Shown here: piece by piece, positions 10,162 to 18,686 of the stretch
Layout: the number at the start of each line of letters is the position of its first letter
How positions within the stretch are numbered: position 1 is the first letter of the stretch
Assembly: GCF_000194155.1 (NCBI RefSeq)
Contig: NZ_GL877879.1
Location: 570,634 to 634,633, forward strand
Origin: Saccharopolyspora spinosa NRRL 18395
GTDB taxonomy: Bacteria > Actinomycetota > Actinomycetes > Mycobacteriales > Pseudonocardiaceae
Direction of reading: 5' to 3'
Length of the DNA stretch: 64,000 nt
Translations under genes and position numbers: made by a program
The notes under the pieces: model-generated
Seen by the model: only the letters and a program-made list of their open reading frames with translations
Database searches by the model: none
What the model was told of the DNA's origin: nothing

Positions 10162-11337
10162 TCAGGACGCGCGGAGGGCGTCGCGGATCTTCACTCGGGA
10201 GCCGGTGCGCAGCACCGCGTTGGAGTAGATCCGGCCGCCGAGGCGGAGCAGGACGGCGATGGCCGCGATGCTCAGGACGGTGGCCACCGCGATCTCCCAC
10301 GGGGCGGCGACGCCGAGCGCGATGCGCATCGGCATCAGCGTCGGCGAGAAGCCCGGGACCAGGGAGAGCACCGCCGCGAACGTGCTGTCCGGCGAGCTCG
10401 GCAGTATCGAGACGCCGATGACGAACGGCACGACCAGCACCATGATCACCGGGCTGATCACGTTCTGCAGTTCCTCGTGGCGGGACACCAGCGAGGAGGC
10501 CGCGGCGAGGACCGTCGCATAGGTGAAGAACCCGAGCACGAACCAGACCAGCGCCCAGGCGAGCGTGCTCGCCAGCGCCGCGGACGGCAGCGTCAACATG
10601 CCGCCGACCCCGGCCGCCAGCAGCCCGGCACCGGCGATGATCAGCAGTTGCAGCAGGTTCGTCAGGCCGATGCCGACGACCTTCCCGGCGAGCAGCTGGG
10701 TGGGCTTGATCGTGGACAGCAGCAGCTCGACGACCCGGCTGGCCTTCTCCTCCACGACGCCCTGAGCGACCATCTGACCAGCGATGATCATGAACATGTA
10801 GAGCACGACCCCGGCCGCGATGGCCAGGACCAGCCGCTCGACGCGGTGCGGGTCCTCGGTCTCCAGACTGGTCACGGCGACGTGGGCGCTCTCGGCCGTG
10901 GCGCGGACCGCAGCCGGGTCTAGCCCGAAGCGTGCGAGCTCGGCGTCGAGCGTCCGCTGCTGCACGATCGCGTTCAGCGCGGCCTGGATCGCGTCGTCCG
11001 GGGTGCGCTTGACGACCAGTCGCGGTTCCTCGGGCGTGCCCGTGATCAGAGCTTCCAGGTCGCCGTCGCGCACCTGCTGCTCGCCGACCGGGGCCGGAAC
11101 CGTGCTGATCTCGAAGGACTTGCCGAAGTTCGGGCCCGCCGCTTTCAGCGGCTCGCCGATGGCCGTGGCCTCTGCGGTGACGCCGATCTTCGTGGTGCTG
11201 GCCTGGTTCCCGATGAACGTCATCAGGCCCGCGTAGGCGCCCATGATCACGATGATGGAGAGGGTGCCGATGATGAATCCGCGGGTCCGCACCCGGGTGC
11301 GGATCTCCCGGCGGGCGACCAACCAAACGGGGCTCAC
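10162..11337 (-). CDS. ABC-2 type exporter permease (NatB-like)
   Basis: 391-residue membrane component of an ABC-2 exporter. One N-terminal helix (residues about 20-43) is followed by a large extracytoplasmic domain (about 45-180), then five to six helices with the VVEEKASRVVELLLSTIKP motif between them, the hallmark of NatB/YhaP-like permeases. The C-terminus ends SRVKIRDALRAS. It is encoded 40 bases downstream of its ATPase in the same leftward operon. Related systems export sodium ions, drugs or peptides; the substrate here is unknown. Confidence 0.88.
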   Translation of the reverse strand: MSPVWLVARREIRTRVRTRGFIIGTLSIIVIMGAYAGLMTFIGNQASTTKIGVTAEATAIGEPLKAAGPNFGKSFEISTVPAPVGEQQVRDGDLEALITGTPEEPRLVVKRTPDDAIQAALNAIVQQRTLDAELARFGLDPAAVRATAESAHVAVTSLETEDPHRVERLVLAIAAGVVLYMFMIIAGQMVAQGVVEEKASRVVELLLSTIKPTQLLAGKVVGIGLTNLLQLLIIAGAGLLAAGVGGMLTLPSAALASTLAWALVWFVLGFFTYATVLAAASSLVSRHEELQNVISPVIMVLVVPFVIGVSILPSSPDSTFAAVLSLVPGFSPTLMPMRIALGVAAPWEIAVATVLSIAAIAVLLRLGGRIYSNAVLRTGSRVKIRDALRAS

Positions 11338-11377
11338 TGGTGCACCATCCTCGTGTCGGTGATCTTTGATGGGTCAC

Positions 11378-12289
11378 TCATGCGGCGGGCTCCTCGGTTA
11401 CGACGTTGCGGAACAGTTCGGTGAGGGTGGGCCGGTTCCTGGTGAACTCGCGGACCGGTCCGGTGGCCAGCGCCGCCTTGAGCACCGCCTGGTCGTCAGC
11501 GTCGTCGGCGAGCCGCAGCGTGGTCCGGGTGCCCGCGACCTCGACGACCTCGGCGCCGGGCACGCCGTCGGCCCAGCCGGGCTGGGCGTCGGGGGCGTCG
11601 ACGACCAGCGTGGTCGGCCCCTGGTCGCGCAGCTCGGCGACGCTGCCGCAGGCCACCATCTGTCCACTGCGGACGATCCCGATCCGGTCGCACAGTCGCT
11701 GCACCAGGTCGAGCTGGTGGCTGGAGAACACCACCGGCACCCCGGAATCGCACTTCTCCCGCAGCACGGCGCTCATCACGTCCACGGCGACCGGGTCGAG
11801 GCCGGAGAACGGCTCGTCGAGGATCAGCACCTCGGGGTCGTGCACAAGCGCGGCGGCCAGCTGCACCCGCTGCTGGTTGCCCAGGCTGAGCTTCTGCACC
11901 TCTTCGTCGCGGCGGGCGCCCAACCCGAGCCGCTCGGTCCACTGCTCGGCCGCCACCGCAGCGTCCTTCGCGGACATCCCGTGCAGTTCGGCGAGGTAGG
12001 CGAGCTGATCGGCGACCTTCATCTTGGGATAGAGGCCGCGTTCTTCCGGCATGTAGCCGATCCGGCGGCGGGCTTGCAGGTCCAGCGGCGCGCCGTTCCA
12101 GCGCACCTCGCCGGAATCGGCGGACAGCACGCCGAGCGCGATGCGCATGGTTGTGGTCTTGCCGGCGCCGTTGCTGCCGACGAATCCGAACATCTCACCC
12201 GCGCGCACGGTGAAGGTCATCTCCCGCAGCGCGGTGACGTTCCCGTAGCGCTTGGAGATCCGGTCGATCTCCAATTCGCGATCAGGCAT
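11378..12289 (-). CDS. ABC transporter ATP-binding protein (NatA-like)
   Basis: 303-residue ATPase driving the adjacent permease. Walker A GSNGAGKTTTMR (about residue 40), a Q-loop near YMPEERGLYPKMKV, signature LSLGNQQRVQLAAAL (slightly degenerate LSxGxQ form), Walker B VLILDEPFSGLDP and the switch histidine in VFSSHQLD are all present. The C-terminal 90 residues form the DUF4162-like regulatory extension found in NatA/DrrA exporters. ATG 12289 is preceded by GAGGGAGA. First gene of the two-gene leftward operon. Confidence 0.92.
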   Translation of the reverse strand: MPDRELEIDRISKRYGNVTALREMTFTVRAGEMFGFVGSNGAGKTTTMRIALGVLSADSGEVRWNGAPLDLQARRRIGYMPEERGLYPKMKVADQLAYLAELHGMSAKDAAVAAEQWTERLGLGARRDEEVQKLSLGNQQRVQLAAALVHDPEVLILDEPFSGLDPVAVDVMSAVLREKCDSGVPVVFSSHQLDLVQRLCDRIGIVRSGQMVACGSVAELRDQGPTTLVVDAPDAQPGWADGVPGAEVVEVAGTRTTLRLADDADDQAVLKAALATGPVREFTRNRPTLTELFRNVVTEEPAA

Positions 12290-12555
12290 CCCGTCTCCCT
12301 CGGTTGGTCCCGAAAGTCGATTGTGCCTGGTCACGGCCGAATCCGTGGGATATTTGCGTTTACCGGGGCGACGCGCGGCGGTCCGGCAGCTGAAACACCG
12401 GAGCCCGGGCTCAACATCTGAGAACCCGCGGCGGTGCAAGCTGCCTGCATGGGCCAAGCGGCCCGCTTCAAAGACAGAAGCCCGCCCTGCCACCTCCCGG
12501 ACGGCCACTGCCCAAACAGCCTCTATAGACCAAAAGGCTCACGGCCTGCGTTCGC

Positions 12556-14130
12556 TCAGTCGGAAGCTCCGGGCAGCGCGCGTTCGACGAGTTCTTCGAC
12601 CACGGGGAGGGCCGATGCGCGTTCCACGGGGTTCAGGCCGATCCGGCTGCGCCGGTCGAGGACATCCGCCGCGTCGAGTGCTCCTTCGTGGCGGACCGCC
12701 CATAGCACCTCGGCGGCCGTGAGCCGCAAGCCCGGCGAGACCGGTTCCGCGAGGTCCGGGTCGAACTCGGCCAGCGCCGCGACGCGCGCCGCCTCGGTGC
12801 CGTACTTCGCGACCAGCGGTGCGGCCGCTTCGACGTTCGTCAGGTGGCGGCGTGGCGCGGCACCGACCAGCGCCACAGCCGCGGTGCGCGACGGCCCGGC
12901 GGACAGCCCGCCGGCGTGGACCGCCGCGTCGACGGCGTCGGCGCCCATCTTCCGGTAGGTGGTGAGCTTCCCGCCCACCACGGTCACCACGCCCTCCGGC
13001 GAGGTCAGCACCGCATGCTTGCGCGACAGGTCGGCTGACTCCTTGCGGCCCCGCTGCTCCAGCAACGGACGAAGCCCCGCGAACGAACCGAGCACGTGCT
13101 TGCGCTCCAACGGCTGCTCCAGCGCATCGCGCACCGCCGCAAGCAGGAAGTCCACATCGGACTCTGGCGCCTCGGGCACGGACGGGATCGGCCCTGGTAC
13201 CGGCTTGTCGGTCAGCCCGAGCAGGGCGCGGCCGTCGGGCTGCGGCAGCAGCAGGACGAACCGGCCTGACTCGCCCGGCATCGGGACGACCAGCGAAGTC
13301 CCGGCGATCCCGGCGGCATCCGCATCGACCAGCAGGTGCGACCCGCGCGACGCCCGCAGCTGGACGTCCGGCGAGAGCTCCCCAGCCCACACCCCGGCCG
13401 CGTTGACCACCGAGCGGGCCCTGATCCGCAGCGACTCGCCGGTGTTCTGGTCCACCACGTCGGCCCCGCCGCCGTCGATCCGGCGCGCGCGAACGTGGGT
13501 GAGGATGCGCGCGCCGAAACCGGCCGCAGTGCGCGCCAGCGCGACGACCAGGCGCGCGTCGTCGACGAGCTGACCGTCGAAGCCGAGCAGGCCACCGCGC
13601 AGGTCGGCGGCGCGCACACCCGGCACGAGGGCGAGCGCCTCCGCGGCGGGAATCCGCCGGGGAGGCGGGAGCACGCTCGACGGGGTGCGAGCCGTGCGGC
13701 GCAGCGCGTCGCCCGCGTGGAGCCCGGCGGCGAGCACCAGCTCGGAGCGGCGCGACACGCTGCCGTGCAGCGGGATGAGCTGCGGCAGCGTGCGCACCAG
13801 GTGCGGAGCGGTGCGCGTCATCAGCACGTTGCGTTCGACGGCGCTTTCGCGGGCCAAGGCGACGTCGCCGTGGGCGAGGTAGCGGAGGCCGCCTTGCACG
13901 AGCTTGCTGGACCAGCGGGACGTTCCCCAGGCGAGGTCCTCGGCTTCCACCAGCGCGACGGAGAGCCCGCGGGCGGCCGCGTCCAGGGCGGCCCCGGCGC
14001 CGGTGACGCCGCCGCCGACCACCAGCAGGTCCACCTGGTCTTCGGCCACTGCGGACAGATCGGCGGTGCGGCGCGCGGCGTTCAGCGAGGTGGCGCGCAG
14101 CGAACCGGCGGGCAGCGGGGTGGTGATCAT
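12556..14130 (-). CDS. glpD: aerobic glycerol-3-phosphate dehydrogenase
   Basis: FAD-dependent, peripheral-membrane enzyme oxidising sn-glycerol-3-phosphate to dihydroxyacetone phosphate and feeding electrons to quinone. 524 residues. Seen are the dinucleotide motif LLVVGGGVTGAGAALDAAARG (about residues 34-55), the family signatures SSKLVQGGLRYLAHGDVALA and GGKLTTYRKMGADAVDA, and the C-terminal DUF/DAO_C region. No glpK or glpF is adjacent. Instead a TetR regulator lies directly upstream in the same direction, and an alkyl-DHAP-synthase-like gene is divergent from that regulator, pointing to a DHAP/glycerol-lipid theme. The ATG at 14130 has GGAGGTCCGATG context (ribosome-binding site present). 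Confidence 0.95.
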   Translation of the reverse strand: MITTPLPAGSLRATSLNAARRTADLSAVAEDQVDLLVVGGGVTGAGAALDAAARGLSVALVEAEDLAWGTSRWSSKLVQGGLRYLAHGDVALARESAVERNVLMTRTAPHLVRTLPQLIPLHGSVSRRSELVLAAGLHAGDALRRTARTPSSVLPPPRRIPAAEALALVPGVRAADLRGGLLGFDGQLVDDARLVVALARTAAGFGARILTHVRARRIDGGGADVVDQNTGESLRIRARSVVNAAGVWAGELSPDVQLRASRGSHLLVDADAAGIAGTSLVVPMPGESGRFVLLLPQPDGRALLGLTDKPVPGPIPSVPEAPESDVDFLLAAVRDALEQPLERKHVLGSFAGLRPLLEQRGRKESADLSRKHAVLTSPEGVVTVVGGKLTTYRKMGADAVDAAVHAGGLSAGPSRTAAVALVGAAPRRHLTNVEAAAPLVAKYGTEAARVAALAEFDPDLAEPVSPGLRLTAAEVLWAVRHEGALDAADVLDRRSRIGLNPVERASALPVVEELVERALPGASD

Positions 14131-14162
14131 CGGACCTCCGTGCGGATCGGCGGGGTACCGGG

Positions 14163-14234
14163 GTGCGCGGTTTCAATTGAAACTGCGCACGGTCAACGGT
14201 TTTCGACAGTTTCAATTGAGACTGTCGAAAACCG
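14163..14234. repeat. pair of long palindromes between TetR and glpD
   Basis: Two adjacent inverted repeats. The first, 14163-14190, has 14-base arms with one mismatch around TTTCAATTGAAA. The second, 14197-14234, is a 38-base palindrome with a single G:T pair at its centre, containing TTCAATTGAG. Both carry the TTTCAATTGAAA core seen elsewhere in the window. The second begins five bases after the TetR stop codon, so it likely terminates that gene; both also lie in the glpD leader and could be an operator region. Confidence 0.75.
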
Positions 14235-14239
14235 GTCGG

Positions 14240-14893
14240 TCAGGGATCGGCGGGCTGCGGGCCCAGGGCACCGTCGAGGAGGTGCGTGAGCTCGTCGGTC
14301 AGGGCAGTCGGGTCGATGCCGCTGGTGGCAGGGCCGGCGGAGAGCACGAACGACTGCACCAGCAACAGCAGCGCACGGGCCTGCACGGCCGGGTCGGCAC
14401 GTCGGATCGACCCGTCCTCGTGGCCGCGCGCGAGGTATTCGCGGATGAATCCCTCGGCGGCGAGCTGCGTGCTGCCGAGCCGTTCGACCAGGTAGGGCAG
14501 CAGGAGCTCGGCATCGGTCTCCAGGACCCGCTGCAGCAGCGGCGCCGATTGCAGCAGGCGAACTCCGTGGACCGTCGCGGCGACCAGGTGCTGCCGGCCG
14601 CTTCCGGTCGCGTCCCCGGTGCTGGCCAGCTGCATGATTTCGCCGAACTCCACCGCCATCAGCGCGGTGACGAGGCTGTTCACGTCGGGGAAGCGCCGGT
14701 ACAGCGTCATCCGGCTGACCCCGGCGCGGCGCGCGATCCCGGTCAGGGTGGTGCGCCGGACGCCGTTGGCGAGCACGCATTCCCGGGCGGCCCGGAGCAG
14801 TTCGGCGTCGCCGACCCGGTTCGCCGCCGGGCGGGTCGGTCGGTCCGCTGCCGGGGCCGGCCCCGCTCCAGCGCTGTGACATTGTGGCGTCAT
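14240..14893 (-). CDS. TetR-family transcriptional regulator
   Basis: 217 residues. Helix-turn-helix at about residues 28-72 (LANGVRRTTLTGIARRAG, VSRMTLYRRFPDVNSLV); the rest is an alpha-helical ligand domain. The start ATG 14893 is only 16 bases from the divergent FAD-enzyme gene, so the regulator should control both itself and that gene, and possibly glpD downstream. Direct repeats GTGACATTGT (14876-14885) and GTAACACTGT (14896-14905) flank or overlap the start and are candidate binding half-sites. Both transcripts may be leaderless. The alternative longer frame to 15535 lies antisense to the FAD enzyme and is rejected. Confidence 0.85.
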   Translation of the reverse strand: MTPQCHSAGAGPAPAADRPTRPAANRVGDAELLRAARECVLANGVRRTTLTGIARRAGVSRMTLYRRFPDVNSLVTALMAVEFGEIMQLASTGDATGSGRQHLVAATVHGVRLLQSAPLLQRVLETDAELLLPYLVERLGSTQLAAEGFIREYLARGHEDGSIRRADPAVQARALLLLVQSFVLSAGPATSGIDPTALTDELTHLLDGALGPQPADP

Positions 14894-14909
14894 ATGTAAC
14901 ACTGTACTG

Positions 14910-16550
14910 GTGAACGGCCTGATCGAACACACCCTCCGCGGCAGCTGGACCTCATCGGGTGCGTCGGCCGCACCACTGTCGCCACGCTCGTTGCGCTGGT
15001 TGCGGCAGCGAACCGGGCTGGCCGAGATGACGACGCCCGCGGTCCCTGCTTCGCTGCTGGAGGTCGCCGGGAGCGCCCTGCCGGAAGCGGCGCGCGCCGA
15101 GCTCGCCGCGCTGATCGGCGAGCAGCAGGTGCTGACCGAACCCGCATCGCGCCTCGGCCGGGCCGGTGGCCTTTCGTACTCCGACCTGATGCGCCGCCGC
15201 GGCGGCACCGAGTTCGCGGTGCCCGACGCGGTGCTGCTGCCCACGGATCCTGAGCTGGTGCAAGGAATCCTGGAGATCTGCGTCCGGCACGACATCGCCG
15301 TCGTCCCGTTCGGCGGCGGTACCTCGGTGGTCGGCGGAGTCGACGCGCTGCGCGGCGACAAGGTCGCGGTCGTCGCGCTGGACCTGGCCCAGCTCGATCG
15401 GCTGGTCTCCCTCGACCCCGGCTCGCGGATCGCCGTGCTGCAGGCCGGGATGCGCGCGGCGGAAGCCGAATCCCTGCTGGCCGCGCACGGTTTCACGCTC
15501 GGCCACTTCCCGCAGTCCTTCGAGCGCGCCACCATCGGCGGCTTCGCGGCGACCCGGTCGGCGGGGCAGGCCGCTGCCGGTTACGGGCGCTTCGAAGACA
15601 TGGTTGAGAGCGTGCGGCTCGCGACTCCGGTCGGCGAGTGGCGGCTCGGAGTCGCGCCCGCCTCGGCGGCCGGTCCCGACCTGCGGCAGCTCGCGGTCGG
15701 AAGCGAGGGGACGCTCGGCGTGATCACCGAGGTGGCGGTGCGCGTCCGGCCCGCGCCGGTCCGTAGCCGGTACGAGGCCCTGGTGGTGGACGGCTGGCAG
15801 TCCGGGGTCGATGCGGTGCGAGCGCTCGCGCAGGGGCGCGTGCTGGCGGACGTCACCAGGTTGTCCGATGTGGACGAAACCGAGGTGCAGCTCGAACTCT
15901 CTGGTGCGCTCAAGGCCGGAGCTTTGAAGACTTACTTGCGCGGCAAGGGAATCCGGCAGCCTTGCCTGCTGGTGCTCGGCTGGGATGCGGCGTCGCGCGC
16001 CGAGCTCAAGCTGCGCCGATCGGCGACTTTGAACGCATTGCGGGGAATCCGTTCGGTGCGGCTCGGTCGGCCGGTCGGCGAGGCGTGGCGATCCCACCGG
16101 TTCTCGGGGCCGCGGCAGCGCGACGCGCTGCTGGATCGCGGCGTCTGCGTGGAGACGCTGGAGACCGCGACGCACTGGACCGGGCTGAGCGAACTGCGCT
16201 CCGCCGTGCGAACGGCGCTGGTGCGGAGCCTGAAGGTCGGCGGCAAGTCGCCGATTGTGATGTGCCACATCTCGCACGCCTACGAGACCGGTGCCTCGCT
16301 GTACTTCACGGTGCTGGCGCCCCGGAACGCCGACCCGATCGGCCAGTGGCAGCGGGCCAAGGAGGCAGCCTCGGACGCCATCGCCGGACGCGGCACGATC
16401 ACCCACCACCACGCGGTCGGTGCCGACCACTTGCCGTGGCTCGGTGCGGAGATCGGCGACATCGGAGGCAAGGTGCTCGCGGCGGCGAAGAAGGCCGTCG
16501 ACCCGACGGGAATCCTCAACCCCGGCAAGCTCATCCGGCCAGCGCGGTGA
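14910..16550 (+). CDS. FAD-binding oxidase, alkyl-dihydroxyacetonephosphate synthase-like
   Basis: 546 residues of the VAO/PCMH flavoprotein family. FAD-binding region: VVPFGGGTSVVGGVDAL (about residues 132-148), ATIGGFAATRSAGQAAAGYG and SEGTLGVITEVAVRVRP. The C-terminal segment GTITHHHAVGADHLPWL (histidines near 497-499) matches the HHH active-site motif of alkyl-DHAP synthases, which exchange the acyl chain of acyl-DHAP for a fatty alcohol. The C-terminal AAKKAVDPTGILNPGKLI is also typical. Bacterial members often have unproven substrates. GTG 14910 is the first codon after a 16-base divergent promoter. Overlaps the convergent acetyltransferase by 20 bases. Confidence 0.85.
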   Translation: MNGLIEHTLRGSWTSSGASAAPLSPRSLRWLRQRTGLAEMTTPAVPASLLEVAGSALPEAARAELAALIGEQQVLTEPASRLGRAGGLSYSDLMRRRGGTEFAVPDAVLLPTDPELVQGILEICVRHDIAVVPFGGGTSVVGGVDALRGDKVAVVALDLAQLDRLVSLDPGSRIAVLQAGMRAAEAESLLAAHGFTLGHFPQSFERATIGGFAATRSAGQAAAGYGRFEDMVESVRLATPVGEWRLGVAPASAAGPDLRQLAVGSEGTLGVITEVAVRVRPAPVRSRYEALVVDGWQSGVDAVRALAQGRVLADVTRLSDVDETEVQLELSGALKAGALKTYLRGKGIRQPCLLVLGWDAASRAELKLRRSATLNALRGIRSVRLGRPVGEAWRSHRFSGPRQRDALLDRGVCVETLETATHWTGLSELRSAVRTALVRSLKVGGKSPIVMCHISHAYETGASLYFTVLAPRNADPIGQWQRAKEAASDAIAGRGTITHHHAVGADHLPWLGAEIGDIGGKVLAAAKKAVDPTGILNPGKLIRPAR

Positions 16551-17268
16551 CCGAGCGATAGCGGTAGCCGAGCCCGCGGTAAACCCTGCGCGCGGGCTCG
16601 TTGTCCGCGTCGGCCATCAGCGCCACCGCGCCTTCGGGGGCGAGTTCCCTGGTCAGGAATGTGCAGAGCATCGTGGACAGCCCGCCGCCGCGGTGGTCGG
16701 GGTGGGTTGCGACGCCGGAGATCAGCCGGAGCCCCGGAGCAGGCCAGGAGTCGCCGCCGACGGCGAGCAACGCGCCGTCGGCGGCGCGGATCCCGGCCCA
16801 GCGGCGAGCGCCGGGGTCGTCCGGGAACAGGTACGACCCCGGGTTCGCCTTGCGGAGCAGGCTGGCTATCGCGTCCTCGTCTGCGGCGGTCAGCCACTCG
16901 ACGTCCGGGGTCGGGGCGGTCGGCGGCTCGGCGGCGAGGTGCATCCAGCCGAAGCTCGCGCGCACCTGCAGCCCGATGCGGGCCGCGACGTCTTCGGCGA
17001 GCCCGGCGGTCGCCAGCGGCCGGAACCGGTCGCTGCGCAGCATCGGAATGACCCGCGCGAGCAGTTCCGCCGCGTCGTCGACCGGGCCGCTGAACAGCAG
17101 GCGGTCGTACCGGCACAGCTTCGGCGCGTAGACGGCGACAGCACTGCCATGCAGCCAGGCGGCCCCGGCCTCGTGCGGGTACTCCGGCGTCAGCGCCTGC
17201 GCGCCCCAACGCACCAGCAGCCCATCGGTGGCTCCGGCGACCTCTTCGGCGGTGAGAAGTTCCTGCAT
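16531..17268 (-). CDS. GNAT-family N-acetyltransferase
   Basis: 245 residues. The C-terminal half carries the acetyl-CoA binding motif A: LRLISGVATHPDHRGGGLST (pyrophosphate loop HPDHRGGGLS), followed by motif B ADADNEPARRVYRGLGYRYR. The N-terminal 120 residues have no clear assignment. ATG 17268 is preceded by GGGAGGATCGGGGT, a strong ribosome-binding site, so the 18-codon longer frame is rejected. It overlaps the convergent FAD enzyme by 20 bases at their 3' ends. The acceptor substrate is unknown. Confidence 0.88.
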   Translation of the reverse strand: MQELLTAEEVAGATDGLLVRWGAQALTPEYPHEAGAAWLHGSAVAVYAPKLCRYDRLLFSGPVDDAAELLARVIPMLRSDRFRPLATAGLAEDVAARIGLQVRASFGWMHLAAEPPTAPTPDVEWLTAADEDAIASLLRKANPGSYLFPDDPGARRWAGIRAADGALLAVGGDSWPAPGLRLISGVATHPDHRGGGLSTMLCTFLTRELAPEGAVALMADADNEPARRVYRGLGYRYRSVTALAG

Positions 17269-17358
17269 ACCCCGATCCTCCCTAGCTGCTCCCCGGCGCC
17301 CGATACCACACCCCAGGAACATTTCCGCAGATCAGCGCCCCTGAGCGTGTTGGGTGCT

Positions 17359-17706
17359 ATGGCAACCGAAACCGCTCACGGGCCTTGGCCGGCCGGCGGG
17401 CATCGACGAGCACGGGCGCACCGTCAGCGACGACTTCGCGGCCCAGGGCAGGCAGGCCTTCGCCGCATCGAGCGGGTGCTCGCCGCGGCCGGGGCCGCCC
17501 TCGCGGACGTCGTCAAGGTGACCATTCTGGTTCGCGACATGGCCGCGAACCTGCCGAAGGTCATCGAACTGCGCGGCGAATTCCTCACCGAGCCGTACCC
17601 CGCCGACACGCTGCTCGAAGTGTCCTTGCTGGCCCAGCCGGAATGGCAGATCGAAATCGACGCGATCGCCCTCGCCCACGCCTTCGCCCTCGCCCTCGCC
17701 CGCTGA
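17359..17706 (+). pseudogene. decayed RidA/YjgF-family gene
   Basis: RidA enzymes deaminate reactive enamines. The 3' part (from about 17463) encodes a clean RidA C-terminus: IERVLAAAGAALADVVKVTI, then DMAANLPKVIELRGEFLTEP and LLEVSLLAQPEWQIEIDAIA. The preceding piece GIDEHGRTVSDDFAAQGRQA, also RidA-like, lies in a different frame, joined by a one-base deletion near 17463. The N-terminal MATET... from ATG 17359 is in yet another register, with about 25 residues missing (internal deletion near 17385-17400). The gene therefore carries a deletion and two frame changes. The tail is an Ala/Leu/Phe repeat, AHAFALALAR. Confidence 0.75.
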
Positions 17707-17881
17707 CCGCCACCAGGCCCTGGTCGCCGCCATCGAGCCGCGCGGGCTCACCTACCCGCACATCGACCTGCGGCCCCGGCGGCGGGCACACTGATCACGA
17801 ACTTCAACGCCCGGAGCCAACGGCGCAGCGCTTGTAGCGGCTGTTTCCAGGTGCGTTTGCGCAGTGGTGCGTCCTCGCTGG

Positions 17882-18090
17882 CTGGGTGTGAGGTGAACGG
17901 ACCGCTTGTTGCGGTAGGTGAAGTGAACGGTCCGTTCGCTTCAATCATTGAGCTTTGGTGTGGGGTGTTGGGTGTGGGGTGAACGGACTGGTTGTTGCGG
18001 TAGGTGAAGTGAACGGTCCGTTCGCTCCATCCGCTCCACGCCTGCCTTGAGTTGCCGCAGCTGGTGAGGTGAACGGACTGTTCGCCTCAC
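17882..18090. repeat. tandem palindromic repeat cluster in a 587-base gene-free stretch
   Basis: Two 59-base copies (17882-17940 and 17968-18026) differ at only four positions and repeat with an 86-base period. Each holds GTGAACGGTCCGTTCGC, an imperfect palindrome (17920-17943 pairs over 11 bases with one wobble). A third, shorter unit lies at 18064-18090 (GTGAGGTGAACGGACTGTTC...). The surrounding region 17707-18293 contains no supportable gene. The repeats sit between the broken RidA gene and the 3' end of the leftward ATPase cassette. Confidence 0.75.
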
Positions 18091-18293
18091 CTGACCGATC
18101 GTTTCCGCAGGTTGTTTCCAGCCCCATTTTTCGTGGCGGTGCGGGCAGCGGCCCCTCGGTCGCCGCCCGGACTCCGGGATCCCGACTCGACTATGACCAA
18201 TACGCGGCATCGGGGCTGTCCTCGCCTACCGCACCCACAACCATTCAGGGCCCTGGCCAGGCGAAACCTTCAGGCGTGACCTGGTGCAGTGGG

Positions 18294-18686
18294 TCAGGAG
18301 TCCTTCTTGCGGCGGGGGCGGAGGCTCGCGGCGAAGCGGGGCTTTTCGAGGGCGCTGTAAAGCGCCATGTAGGCCGCCTGGACTTCGCGGCGGGAATCGT
18401 CCGGAGTGGACGCCCGCGCCGCAGCGTCGGGGTCAGGCATGCCCTTGACCTGCATCCACCGCTCGTCCCACAGCGCCTCCATCGCGGCGTTCCACCGCTT
18501 GCGCACGTCTTCGACGACCTGCTCGCGCTGCTCGTCAGCCGCCTCCCGGCGCTGCCGCCCCGCGGCGACCGCCTCGCCGAGCTCGCCGGCACGCTCCCGC
18601 TCGTGCCGGCGCAGCTGCTGCGCGGAGGTGGTGGCCAGGGCGGTGATCTCCTTGTACCGCTCCGCGGCCGGAACCTGCTCAGTCAC
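18294..18686 (-). CDS. coiled-coil hypothetical protein of the FtsK-like cassette
   Basis: 130 residues, not assigned to a named family. Predicted almost entirely helical and highly charged: residues about 8-65 (ERYKEITALATTSAQQLRRH and following RQRREAADEQREQVVEDV) look like a coiled coil. A central conserved-looking RWNAAMEALWDERWMQVKGM is followed by a basic C-terminus ending RPRRKKDS. There is no signal peptide or membrane helix. ATG 18686 overlaps the 3' end of the upstream ATPase gene by 8 bases, so it is translationally coupled to it and probably acts with it. Last gene of the leftward cassette. Confidence 0.7.
   Translation of the reverse strand: MTEQVPAAERYKEITALATTSAQQLRRHERERAGELGEAVAAGRQRREAADEQREQVVEDVRKRWNAAMEALWDERWMQVKGMPDPDAAARASTPDDSRREVQAAYMALYSALEKPRFAASLRPRRKKDS

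Noticed and set aside
17882..18090. CRISPR array
   Set aside because: Only two full repeat copies, repeats of 59 bases with palindromes and a single spacer-like gap of 27 bases; no cas genes.
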